Shown: positions 1 through 6,390 of the stretch, piece after piece | Layout of the letters: each line of letters begins with the position of its first letter | Numbering within the stretch: the stretch's first letter is position 1 | Origin: Hymenobacter roseosalivarius DSM 11622 | GTDB taxonomy: Bacteria > Bacteroidota > Bacteroidia > Cytophagales > Hymenobacteraceae | Assembly (NCBI RefSeq): GCF_900176135.1 | Contig: NZ_FWWW01000102.1 | Location: 1-42,777, forward strand | Direction: 5' to 3' | Length of the DNA stretch: 42,777 nucleotides | The notes under the pieces: model-generated | Databases searched by the model: none | What the model was told of the DNA's origin: nothing | The model's input: the letters and a program-made list of their open reading frames with translations, nothing else | Position numbers and translations under genes: made by a program

Positions 1-163
1 TCCCCTCTCACTGAAATGCCGTGTAAAAATCTCGACGCAGCCCTTCCCTCAGCTGGAGGTTTAACCCTCCTCGGGGCACCCGTCTTTATGGGAGTATCGG
101 GCGCTGGTGCCGCCAGAGTGACGTCCGCAGGATAGGCGTAGGTGCTGCCTTTGATAATAAAGA
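1..163. other. Unassigned left edge
   Basis: No gene is recognised here. A minus-strand frame stays open from the hairpin at 164-199 to the window edge without an ATG, and a plus-strand frame is open over about 130 bp. Neither product is recognisable, and both may be chance in GC-rich DNA. The stretch lies just outside the presumed tRNA-Arg island. Confidence 0.3.
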
Positions 164-199
164 AATCAGCTACCCGGCATTGCTGCCGGGTAGCTGATT
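164..199 (-). terminator. Strong hairpin downstream of the tRNA-Arg remnant
   Basis: A perfect 16-bp stem (164-179 with 184-199) closes a TTGC tetraloop. It sits just beyond the 3' end of the degenerate tRNA fragment at 206-251, as the 3647-3693 hairpin sits beyond the intact tRNA-Arg. It is probably the terminator of the ancestral tRNA transcript, left at the far side of an inserted element. Confidence 0.7.
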
Positions 200-205
200 G
201 ATAAC

Positions 206-251
206 GTACCCGTAAGAAATTCGAACTCCTGACCTATTGCTTAAAGGCAGC
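206..251 (-). pseudogene. Displaced 3' half of tRNA-Arg (att-site remnant)
   Basis: These 46 nt align to the 3' part of the intact tRNA-Arg(TCT) at 3699-3772 (acceptor 3' strand, T arm, variable loop, anticodon 3' side). About 44 of 48 aligned columns match, with two substitutions and two single-base gaps. Homology stops abruptly at 251, near the anticodon stem-loop, a common crossover point for tRNA-targeting integrases. It cannot fold as a tRNA. The orientation (same strand, 3' end to the left, own terminator beyond) fits the 3' end displaced by an integrated element. The integration history is inference; the repeat is seen directly. Confidence 0.75.
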
Positions 252-255
252 ATTA

Positions 256-985
256 TCACGTAAAGTTGGTAGTGGGTTGATGCAGGGTGATTTCCGAATT
301 ATGCTGGTCGATGGCGATTTTGATTCGCCACTCGTGGCGAGTCCGGCATTTACTTAACGAGCGGGAGCGTCGCACGAGCACGCCGCAACGGTGGCGCAAC
401 TTGCCGGTGAGGGCTTCCACGACGCGAGTACCGGTTTTGCCAACGACGTGGGTCTTGGCCGGCAGCACCTGCGGGTAGGCCCGCTACTGGTCGGTGAAGT
501 AGCGCGTGTGGCGGTGGTAACGGCGGGGCAACGCGTTCCACAAGCGCTGCAAAGTGGCCGCGCCACGGGAGCCTAGCACCCAGGCCACGATGCGCCGGCT
601 GGCCCGTTCCACGGCCAACCACAACCAGACCTTTCGCCACCTGCGGCTCACAAACGTCCACATTTCGTCAAGTTCCAGGTTCTCCCACTGCTGTCGCTGG
701 GCCCCTTTAGACAGACGCCGGGGCAGGCCGCAACACTTTTTTTACCCGCTTGGCAATCGTGTTGCGTACCATGCCCCTTGTGCGGACAATGCTCCATAAC
801 GAGTTGCGCTCAACCAACAGTTGGTCTACCTGCGAATACTGCCGTGCTTTTTCCACGGATGCTGGCTGGAAATAGCCTTGGTGGCCACAGGCCTTACACT
901 GGTACTTGGCCCGCCCGCCGCTGTGGCCGTTGCGGCGAATTTGCTCACTAGCGCACTTGGCGCAATAATGATGTGTAAAGACCAT
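256..985 (-). pseudogene. IS1-family transposase (InsA/InsB-like), broken
   Basis: The minus frame from 985 to 707 encodes an InsA-like protein of 92 residues with a zinc-finger arrangement (YCAKCASEQ, then YQCKACG). A second frame encodes an InsB-like part with QQWENLELDEMW, then VWLWLAVER, and a C-terminal region starting near VVGKTGTRVVE. Family IS1 elements join the two by -1 slippage on an A-run. Here a run of seven A (737-743) is present, but the downstream frame is displaced by +1, so one base appears lost. InsB also has an in-frame TAG at 484-486 where family members have Trp (TDQ-stop-RAY). The gene is therefore dead. Its last codon (258-256) lies outside the left inverted repeat, close to the tRNA remnant. 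Confidence 0.8.
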
Positions 986-1024
986 GCGCTAAAATTATGC
1001 CGTCACCCCGAATTGACCCATTAC
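269..1024 (-). mobile_element. IS1-family insertion sequence, degenerate
   Basis: Imperfect terminal inverted repeats bound the element. The left end reads GTAGTGGGTTGATGCAGGG from 269. The right end, read on the minus strand from 1024, is GTAATGGGTCAATTCGGGG. The length of about 756 bp is close to the 768 bp of IS1. No flanking target duplication of 8-9 bp is visible, which fits an old insertion or later rearrangement. The transposase inside is broken. Confidence 0.7.
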
Positions 1025-1139
1025 TAGGCTTTTAACAGACTATCACGAAGGACAGGTCGAACCCTATTTTTTTGCTCTGCCCTTGTTGCCATTGCAGGTT
1101 CACGGTAGCAACTGCGGTAGTCCTATTGAAGCCGGTTAG

Positions 1140-1192
1140 GAAGCCGGTGCCGGTCACGCTTCGACAAGCTCAACATGACCGGCACCGGCTTC
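1140..1192. repeat. REP-like palindrome with 17-bp perfect stem
   Basis: Positions 1140-1156 (GAAGCCGGTGCCGGTCA) pair perfectly with 1176-1192 around a 19-nt loop holding CTTCGACAAGCTCAACA. A partial extra copy of the arm precedes it. It lies just beyond the stop of the DUF6056-like pseudogene, so it may be a bidirectional terminator, but it lacks a T-tract. The GC-rich palindrome and loop resemble dispersed intergenic repeats; other copies in the genome would confirm this. Confidence 0.55.
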
Positions 1193-1992
1193 ATTACTTC
1201 AGCCTAGCATCCGACATTTTAATTTCAGCTAAACCGAACCACTCAGCTGTTCTCGCATTGTAACGATGCGTAGAATCCCACTTATACTCCATGCCTCTAA
1301 GCAAGACATTGCGCGAATTAATACTAGTTAGTGGCGTTACAATCATATGTACGTTAGGCTGTTGGCTAGCTTTTCGAAACTGCATATACCGTGCTTCCCA
1401 TTGTCTATTATACGCGGGAGCAGCCGTTAGCAATTCTCGCCAAGCGCGCAAACTGACTCTGCTCGTAACTAATCCCAACACCACGATGACTACCACACAG
1501 ATAGTGGAGGAAGGCAATTTATTAAAAGTCATTTCAGGAGGCATTGCTATCCAACATGCCACCAGCCAGCCTATTATCAACCACCAGATTAGTACATTAT
1601 TAGCCCTTATCGGCATAGGTTCATTCCAGATAGACTGATAGAGCATAACACCTAGGCTCAGGCCTCCCAACACTATAGCTGCGCCAACAATCAGCGGTAA
1701 CCTAAAGGCCTTTGGACGGGCTGAAAACAGGTGAACAACCTAAGGAGCCAATACGAGTATTAAGCTCAATATTAGTAAGAGATTAGACTCAAAAAGCAGA
1801 CTCTATAATGCATCGGCTGCACGAACGAATAGGGGTATTATCCCTAGAAAGGGGTCGCTATCTATTTGCATCCGAGCATAATTACCAGGCGCTGCTATAG
1901 CCACTCCACCAGGTACTAACAGTGATATACCAACAACAACCCAATATCGTATCCCCTGCCACTGCCGACGATAAGCGCTTATACTTATAGCT

Positions 1993-1999
1993 ACTAGTA
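1993..1999. repeat. Left copy of 7-bp direct repeat flanking the IS630 element
   Basis: ACTAGTA directly precedes the left inverted repeat. The same heptamer follows the right inverted repeat at 3220-3226. Collapsing the two restores the reading frame of the interrupted gene, which supports a target-site duplication. Confidence 0.55.
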
Positions 2000-3219
2000 C
2001 TTAGTCAGGGGAATTATCAGCACAAACCTTTTGATAGTAACGGGTTAGTTTCGTACGAGCTTTGTCCAGCGAGAATTGCCAGTTGACGGTGGCTCGTCGG
2101 GCGTTACGTTCTGCCACACAGGCCTCGACCTGGACGGTTGATTCGTCTTGGGTGGGGATACGCTGGTGCAGGCACTGGCGGGCGATGGCGGAGAGCCCGA
2201 GTTCGACCAGGTGGAGCCAGGAAGCGTTTTTAGGCGTGTAGTGGACCTCGAAGCGAGCGGCCAGGGCGCGGGCCTACGCGGCGGGCAGGTGCTGGTAAAA
2301 GACGGCATCGGTGTGGGTGTTCAGGTTGTCCTGCACGAGCACCATTTTCTCGGCCTCGGGGTAGTGGGCGGCCAGCCGCTGCATAAAGCGGCAATAATCC
2401 GCGCCCGTGCGTCGGGCCGAGACCTCCACCAACCGCTGGCCCACACCCGGCTCGAAGGCCGCCAGCAGACAGGCCGTGCCCTGGCGCACATAGGTGCTGC
2501 TTTCGCGCCGGGGACGACCTGGTTTGGCTGGCTGCTGGCCCTGGGCCAGGTGCGCCGGCACGGGCGGCAGCGGCTCGACGGGCTGGCCGTGGAGCACACA
2601 GGGGCGCTCGTCGAAGCAAACCACGGGAAAGCGCGGGTCAACCGGGCGCTCGTAGATGGCCAGTACGTCTTCCATACGGGCCAGAAACGCGGCGTTCACC
2701 TCGCCCAGACACCAGTGCTGCTGGCGGTGGGGCTGCACCTCGTTTTTTTGAGCACCTGCCCCATGGTTTCGTGGGAAATGGTCGCCACCAGACACAATTC
2801 CACGGCTTTGTCGGCCAACAGGCGTAGGGGCCAGCGGCTGTGCCCCGTCGGGGCCGGCGTACAGGCCAGGGCCGTGAGCGCCGCGCGGGCTGCTCCGTCG
2901 AAGCACCGGGGACCACCGCTACGCGAGGCCTCGCCGAGCGCCGTGGCCAGCCCCTGCTGCGCGTAGCGGCGGCGCACCTGATACACCGTCTGTACGCAGC
3001 AGCCCAGTTCGGCGGCCACCTTGTAGCCGCTGACACCGTCGGCCAGGCGTAACAGCACGCGGCCGCGTGGCACCGTGCGCCCAGCGTGACGGCCTTTGCG
3101 CGGTAAGGATTCAAGCGTCGTCCGGTCGGTTGCCGACAACAGCAATGGCGTGATTGGTCGTCCCATTCCAAAGCAACGACCAACCATTGCTTTTGTTTAC
3201 ATAAATCCCCTGACTAAGC
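2000..3219 (-). mobile_element. IS630-type insertion sequence, degenerate
   Basis: Terminal inverted repeats read CTTAGTCAGGGGAATT from 2000 and CTTAGTCAGGGGATTT on the minus strand from the right end. The single gene has the IS630 arrangement: an N-terminal helix-turn-helix region followed by a DDE domain. Length is about 1.2 kb. IS630 elements normally duplicate only TA, and TA dinucleotides do flank the inner repeat, but a 7-bp repeat ACTAGTA is also present on both sides. The element lies inside the DUF6056-like pseudogene. Confidence 0.75.
2001..3187 (-). pseudogene. IS630-family transposase, amber-interrupted
   Basis: The N-terminal helix-turn-helix part (3187 to about 2735) includes GRVLLRLADGVSGYKVAAEL and SRWPLRLLADKAVEL. 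A run of seven A on the coding strand then allows -1 slippage (VLKK to NEVQPHRQQHW) into the DDE frame; IS630-family elements commonly use such programmed frameshifting. The DDE domain shows VVCFDERP (first Asp), VLVQDNLNTHT (second Asp) and SWLHLVELGLSA (Glu). An in-frame TAG at 2274-2276 follows HLPAA and cuts off the catalytic Glu, so the protein is predicted inactive. The frame ends with TAA inside the left inverted repeat. Start choice: ATG at 3187, with ATG 3166 (MGRPITPLLLS) equally plausible. Confidence 0.8.
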
Positions 3220-3226
3220 ACTAGTA
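3220..3226. repeat. Right copy of 7-bp direct repeat flanking the IS630 element
   Basis: ACTAGTA matches 1993-1999. See the left copy; together they suggest the target site of the insertion. Confidence 0.55.
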
Positions 3227-3254
3227 ACAGCCATGGAAAGATTCGTTGAATCAT

Positions 3255-3646
3255 CTATAGCTTGCGTGATTATCCTACTGTATGGAGCTACTTGCGTTAG
3301 CTTTTATCCGTCGTTTAGAGCTGGATCAGGGCCGATTAGCTACCGTTCAACCCCTCTTCCGACCTTTGCGCCGCTTCAGGCACGGAATTCAAAAGGGCGA
3401 GGAGCCGAATACTTCCTAAAACGAGTTCTCGAAGTAGCTCAAACAGCTCTAACAATAAGTTAAATTTTATGCTCTTGTTACTAACACGAATTATTACCCT
3501 GTACTATAAATCACGCAATAAAAATGGGTCTGAAGGAGACAAAGCTCACCTACTTCTTGATCCAACAGAGTCCAGCTACGCGCAAGATCACCATCGTAAC
3601 AGACCATCAAGCGTTAGGTCTAAGCAGCAGTTTCTCATTTTACTGT
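3255..3646. other. Gene-poor, AT-richer stretch inside the presumed island
   Basis: No convincing gene is seen. The minus strand just above 3254 is full of stops, so the missing start of the DUF6056-like gene cannot be traced. One 49-codon plus frame at 3524-3673 (start MGLKETKLTYFLIQQ) runs into the terminator hairpin at 3647-3693 and resembles nothing known to me. The region is probably degraded island DNA. Confidence 0.4.
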
Positions 3647-3693
3647 CAAAAACAAACCTCATCCGTGAAATAACCAGATGAGGTTTGTTTTTG
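3647..3693 (-). terminator. Terminator of the tRNA array
   Basis: A perfect 17-bp stem (3647-3663 with 3677-3693) with a 13-nt loop ends in T-rich sequence on both strands. It lies 5 nt beyond the 3' end of tRNA-Arg on the minus strand, so it should end the three-tRNA transcript. Confidence 0.85.
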
Positions 3694-3698
3694 AAAAG

Positions 3699-3772
3699 TA
3701 CCCCGTAAGAGATTCGAACTCCTGACCTACTGCTTAGAAGGCAGCCGCTCTATCCAACTGAGCTAACGAGGC
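3699..3772 (-). tRNA. tRNA-Arg (anticodon TCT)
   Basis: The minus strand folds as a 74-nt tRNA starting GCCTCGTTAGCTCAGTTGG, with anticodon loop TTCTAAG (anticodon TCT, Arg) and T arm GGAGTTCGAATCTC. CCA is not encoded. Its 3' half is repeated in degenerate form at 206-251, which suggests this gene was the insertion target of a mobile element lying to its left. It is the last gene of a minus-strand tRNA-Ser/Pro/Arg array. Confidence 0.95.
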
Positions 3773-3817
3773 AAGCTATAACCGAGCTAAGGGACTACCG
3801 AAAGCCAGGCTACATAA

Positions 3818-3850
3818 AAAAGGCCTTTTGCACATTGCAAAAGGCCTTTT
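3818..3850 (-). terminator. Hairpin between tRNA-Pro and tRNA-Arg
   Basis: A 15-bp perfect stem (3818-3832 with 3836-3850, arm AAAAGGCCTTTTGCA) has a 3-nt loop and T-runs. It may attenuate read-through from tRNA-Pro into tRNA-Arg, or act as a processing signal. Confidence 0.6.
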
Positions 3851-3862
3851 CTGGGAAAAATG

Positions 3863-3936
3863 TCGGGGTGGCAGGATTCGAACCTGCGGCCTCCTGCTCC
3901 CAAAGCAGGCGCGATACCGGGCTACGCTACACCCCG
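3863..3936 (-). tRNA. tRNA-Pro (anticodon TGG)
   Basis: The minus strand begins CGGGGTGTAGCGTAGCCCGG. Anticodon loop TTTGGGA gives TGG (Pro). The T arm has GGTTCGAATCC, and the acceptor ends CACCCCG plus discriminator A. It is 74 nt long without encoded CCA. It sits between tRNA-Ser and tRNA-Arg on the same strand. Confidence 0.95.
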
Positions 3937-4024
3937 AAAAGAGAATGAGGAATAAGAACTGAGAGTGAAGAATCTATTTGCAATTCCTCATTGCTCATTC
4001 TTAATCCCTCATGGAAAAGGAATG

Positions 4025-4112
4025 CGGAGAGAGGGGGATTCGAACCCCCGGTAGCCTTTAGAGCTACGGCAGTTTAGCAAACTACTGGTTTCAGCCACTC
4101 ACCCATCTCTCC
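4025..4112 (-). tRNA. tRNA-Ser (anticodon GCT)
   Basis: The minus strand begins GGAGAGATGGGTGAGTGG, has anticodon loop TTGCTAA (GCT, Ser), a long class II variable arm (GTAGC paired with GCTAC) and ends TCTCTCC plus discriminator G. It is 88 nt long, as expected for tRNA-Ser. It is the first gene of the minus-strand array, just downstream of a -7 box at 4143-4150. Confidence 0.95.
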
Positions 4113-4142
4113 AAAACAGGTCTCTTCCGGTCGAAGAGTGCG

Positions 4143-4150
4143 CAAATATA
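4143..4150 (-). promoter_or_regulatory. Bacteroidota -7 box for the tRNA array
   Basis: TATATTTG on the minus strand matches TAnnTTTG and lies about 30 nt upstream of tRNA-Ser. No clear TTG -33 element is seen at 19-21 nt spacing. Confidence 0.55.
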
Positions 4151-4238
4151 CAACTAGCAGCGAAAAATCAGCCTTCCCGAAAAAAATATCTTCCTTTATT
4201 CTTCCTGCTATACCTGCGTCTGCCTGGTAATAGGCCGC

Positions 4239-4246
4239 TATATTTG
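4239..4246 (+). promoter_or_regulatory. Bacteroidota -7 box for batB-batC
   Basis: TATATTTG matches TAnnTTTG. It would start transcription near 4252, about 70 nt before the chosen batB ATG at 4325. It is divergent from the tRNA-array promoter. Confidence 0.55.
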
Positions 4247-4324
4247 TCGCAGTGGCCTGAGTAAGTGCATAGTTGGGCAGCCAGTCATTCAGTTATACCA
4301 TCTGCTGCATTCATCGGTTTTTTT

Positions 4325-5302
4325 ATGAATTGGGCCTACCCCCTATCTTGGCTAGAGCTTGTTTGCGTAAGCTTCTTTCTGATCCTGTATATAGGCTACG
4401 CGGTACGCACGAGGCGCCTGGCGGCTCCCTTGGGTCAGCGGGGCTGGCACCTTAGCTGGAAACTAGTTCTACGAACGGTTTACTTCAGTCTGTTTTTGGT
4501 GGCTTTACTTGGGCCGGCTTATGGTGTCACGCAGCAGCCAGTGCGCACGGCGGGCAAAGACGTATGGCTACTCGTAGATCTCTCACGCTCCATGAACGCT
4601 ACCGACGTCATTCCTTCTCGCCTGCAAAAAGCAAAAGCGGAGCTTTCGCAGCTGATCAACCGCTTTCAGGCGGATCGGATTGGATTGCTGGTTTTCGCGG
4701 CAGATGCTTTTGTACAGTGCCCACTTACATACGACCAAAGTGCGCTTCGTCTCTTTATTTCTACTCTGCAAACCAACTTAGTGCCAGTGGGCAGTACTGA
4801 CCTGGTTCCGCCGCTGGAATTAGTTCTTACTCGTTTGGAGGCCACAAACCGGCCGGCCGGGTCGGCGGCCCGCGCTACGGCAGTGGTAGTTATAAGTGAT
4901 GGCGAAGACTTTGGTGAAAACATTGAGCCTACCCTCCGCTTGCTGGCCCGCTCCGGGGTGCGGTTATTTACGGTGGGCGTCGGCACGCTTGAAGGTGCCC
5001 GTATTCCCCGCCTCAGCGGTGGCGGATATGTGCGCGACAATAAAGGTCGGGAGGCAGTAACGCGGCTGATGCCCGCTACGCTGCGCCGCCTTGCCCAGCA
5101 AAGCGGGGGGCAATATTTTGAACTGACTGATCAGCGCAACGAGTTTCCGCTGTTGGTTAACGCACTGAACCGCCTTGAAGGCCAAGCGGAGCAGGTACGC
5201 ACCGTGGCCGTGGCCGATAATCGCTATCGATTCCCACTGTTGCTGGCGCTGGTGCTGCTGTCGTTGGATATAGTTTTTACTGTTCGCGTAATAAGGCCGT
5301 GA
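4325..5302 (+). CDS. batB: BatB-like VWA-domain membrane protein
   Basis: A 325-residue protein with an N-terminal membrane segment (WLELVCVSFFLILYIGYAV), a second span (VYFSLFLVALLGPAYG), a von Willebrand A domain from about residue 75, and a C-terminal span (LLLALVLLSLDIVFTV). The MIDAS metal site is intact: DLSRS (DxSxS), Thr in GSTDL and Asp in ISDGEDFG. Bat proteins form periplasm-facing complexes linked to stress and oxygen tolerance in Bacteroides; the exact role is unsettled. It overlaps the next gene by 4 nt. The ATG at 4325 places the membrane segment at the N terminus as in the family; a GTG at 4265 is possible. No batA, batD or moxR lies nearby in this window. Confidence 0.85.
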   Translation: MNWAYPLSWLELVCVSFFLILYIGYAVRTRRLAAPLGQRGWHLSWKLVLRTVYFSLFLVALLGPAYGVTQQPVRTAGKDVWLLVDLSRSMNATDVIPSRLQKAKAELSQLINRFQADRIGLLVFAADAFVQCPLTYDQSALRLFISTLQTNLVPVGSTDLVPPLELVLTRLEATNRPAGSAARATAVVVISDGEDFGENIEPTLRLLARSGVRLFTVGVGTLEGARIPRLSGGGYVRDNKGREAVTRLMPATLRRLAQQSGGQYFELTDQRNEFPLLVNALNRLEGQAEQVRTVAVADNRYRFPLLLALVLLSLDIVFTVRVIRP

Positions 5303-6270
5303 AGAATGTATTGCTATTTGTTTTGCTAATGCTCGGCGGCTGGGGAGGATTCACCCGCATCCGTGACCGCAACGTGGCCGTACAGGAAGGAGCCACCGCG
5401 TATGCCCGCCAAAATTTTGCCGGGGCCGCCAAGGCTTATCAACGAGCCGTGGATGAGTTGGGAACCAAGAATGAAGCCGCCATCCTGAATCTGGCACATG
5501 CCTGCACCCGCATTGGCCGCGAGGCAGCGGCCAAATCCTACTATAGCCGTTTGATTATCAGCAATACGCTGGCTATACGCAGTGTGGCCCAGCAGCAGTT
5601 AGCGGTGCTGGCCGCACAAGAAGGCAAATTTGCACAGGCCATAACCTTGTTACGACAGTCGTTGCTGGCTGATCCTGCGAATGCCGAGGCGCGCTATAAC
5701 TATGAGGTGCTACGCGATTATCTGGCTCGTCGGCCCAACACCCCAAGCATTCCCGCACCCCCTCCTGGCAATGCGTCCGGCCAAAAGCCGGCGCAAGGCA
5801 CTCAATCCCGCACGCTGCCAGGCAATGACCGCAAGGACCAGCTTAACAAGCCGAATTTGCCCCCCAATTCTCAAAATGCCTCCCAGGAGCAGCCTGACGA
5901 ATCGGGGCAGCCGACTACTAAGCAGCCCGGAACACGTCCCGGCAACATGGCCCGCGGTGGCTTCCAGCCCGGTACGGGCGCTGAGCGCAATGTAGCCAGC
6001 GGCTCTGAATCCGGCACTGTGCGTAGCCTTAGCGACAATGGCAACGGTAAGGAAGCTACCGATGGCCGTAGCAGACGGGCAGGCACGGAAGTAGCTGACC
6101 TCGACGAAACCCAGCTCCAGACGCAGCGGGCGCGCTTACAGCAGATGCAGCTCAGCGCTGGCCGCACCCAGCAAATACTGGAGTCGTTGGGTGCCGCCGA
6201 ACAGCAATACCTGCAACAACTGCCGCGACGCTCAGTCCGCAAGCCGACCAGCGACAAGCCAGCCTGGTGA
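5299..6270 (+). CDS. batC: BatC-like TPR protein
   Basis: A 323-residue protein starting with GTG overlapping the batB stop (GTGA), which implies translational coupling. It has an N-terminal hydrophobic segment (NVLLFVLLMLGGWGGF), about three TPR units between residues 30 and 150 (EGATAYARQNFAGAAKAYQ and following), a long Pro/Gln/Asn/Gly-rich linker (about 150-270), and a C-terminal helix with ILESLGAAEQQYLQQL, a conserved BatC-type end. It is likely the scaffold partner of BatB at the cytoplasmic membrane. The operon seems to end here; a separate promoter precedes the thiolase. Confidence 0.8.
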   Translation: MKNVLLFVLLMLGGWGGFTRIRDRNVAVQEGATAYARQNFAGAAKAYQRAVDELGTKNEAAILNLAHACTRIGREAAAKSYYSRLIISNTLAIRSVAQQQLAVLAAQEGKFAQAITLLRQSLLADPANAEARYNYEVLRDYLARRPNTPSIPAPPPGNASGQKPAQGTQSRTLPGNDRKDQLNKPNLPPNSQNASQEQPDESGQPTTKQPGTRPGNMARGGFQPGTGAERNVASGSESGTVRSLSDNGNGKEATDGRSRRAGTEVADLDETQLQTQRARLQQMQLSAGRTQQILESLGAAEQQYLQQLPRRSVRKPTSDKPAW

Positions 6271-6327
6271 GCACCGCAAAAGCGAAGGCCGTAGCAGCTG
6301 GAAAGTGGACGCTACTCGGGTTCTTCG

Positions 6328-6335
6328 TACTTTTG
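6328..6335 (+). promoter_or_regulatory. -7 box for the thiolase gene
   Basis: TACTTTTG followed by C matches TAnnTTTGC, about 55 nt upstream of the ATG at 6391. It lies in the 120-bp gap after batC. Confidence 0.5.
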
Positions 6336-6390
6336 CGGGCCGAAGCTTCGGCTCCGTTTTTCTGATCCACCCCCATTTCCACCCATTTTT

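Larger units (their letters stand above)
1194..3254 (-). pseudogene. DUF6056-like membrane protein pseudogene, interrupted by IS630
   Basis: The minus strand below 1992 encodes hydrophobic segments, then the motif VAIAAPGNYARMQ, typical of DUF6056-type polytopic proteins, then more membrane spans and a soluble tail ending near AEWFGLAEIKMSD. Two in-frame TAG codons (1803-1805 and 1740-1742) break it. Above the insertion sequence, 3254-3220 encodes MIQRIFPWLLLV. Removing the element plus one copy of the 7-bp repeat rejoins the two parts in frame. The large N-terminal part is missing or decayed. The family assignment rests on the APGNYxR motif and topology only. Codon use and base composition are more AT-rich than in the core genes. 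Confidence 0.6.

Noticed and set aside
269..1024. Target-site duplication of the IS1-family element
   Set aside because: Flanking sequences (before 269 and after 1024) do not match over 8-9 bp.
2148..2966. 272-codon plus-strand open frame
   Set aside because: It runs antisense to the IS630 transposase and has no family pattern; it is a GC-rich shadow.
3233..3463. 76-codon plus-strand frame in the island
   Set aside because: It is antisense to the pseudogene remnant, with no family pattern.
3524..3673. 49-codon plus-strand frame starting MGLKETKL
   Set aside because: It ends inside the tRNA-array terminator stem and has no recognised similarity or start signal; kept only as a note in the region entry.
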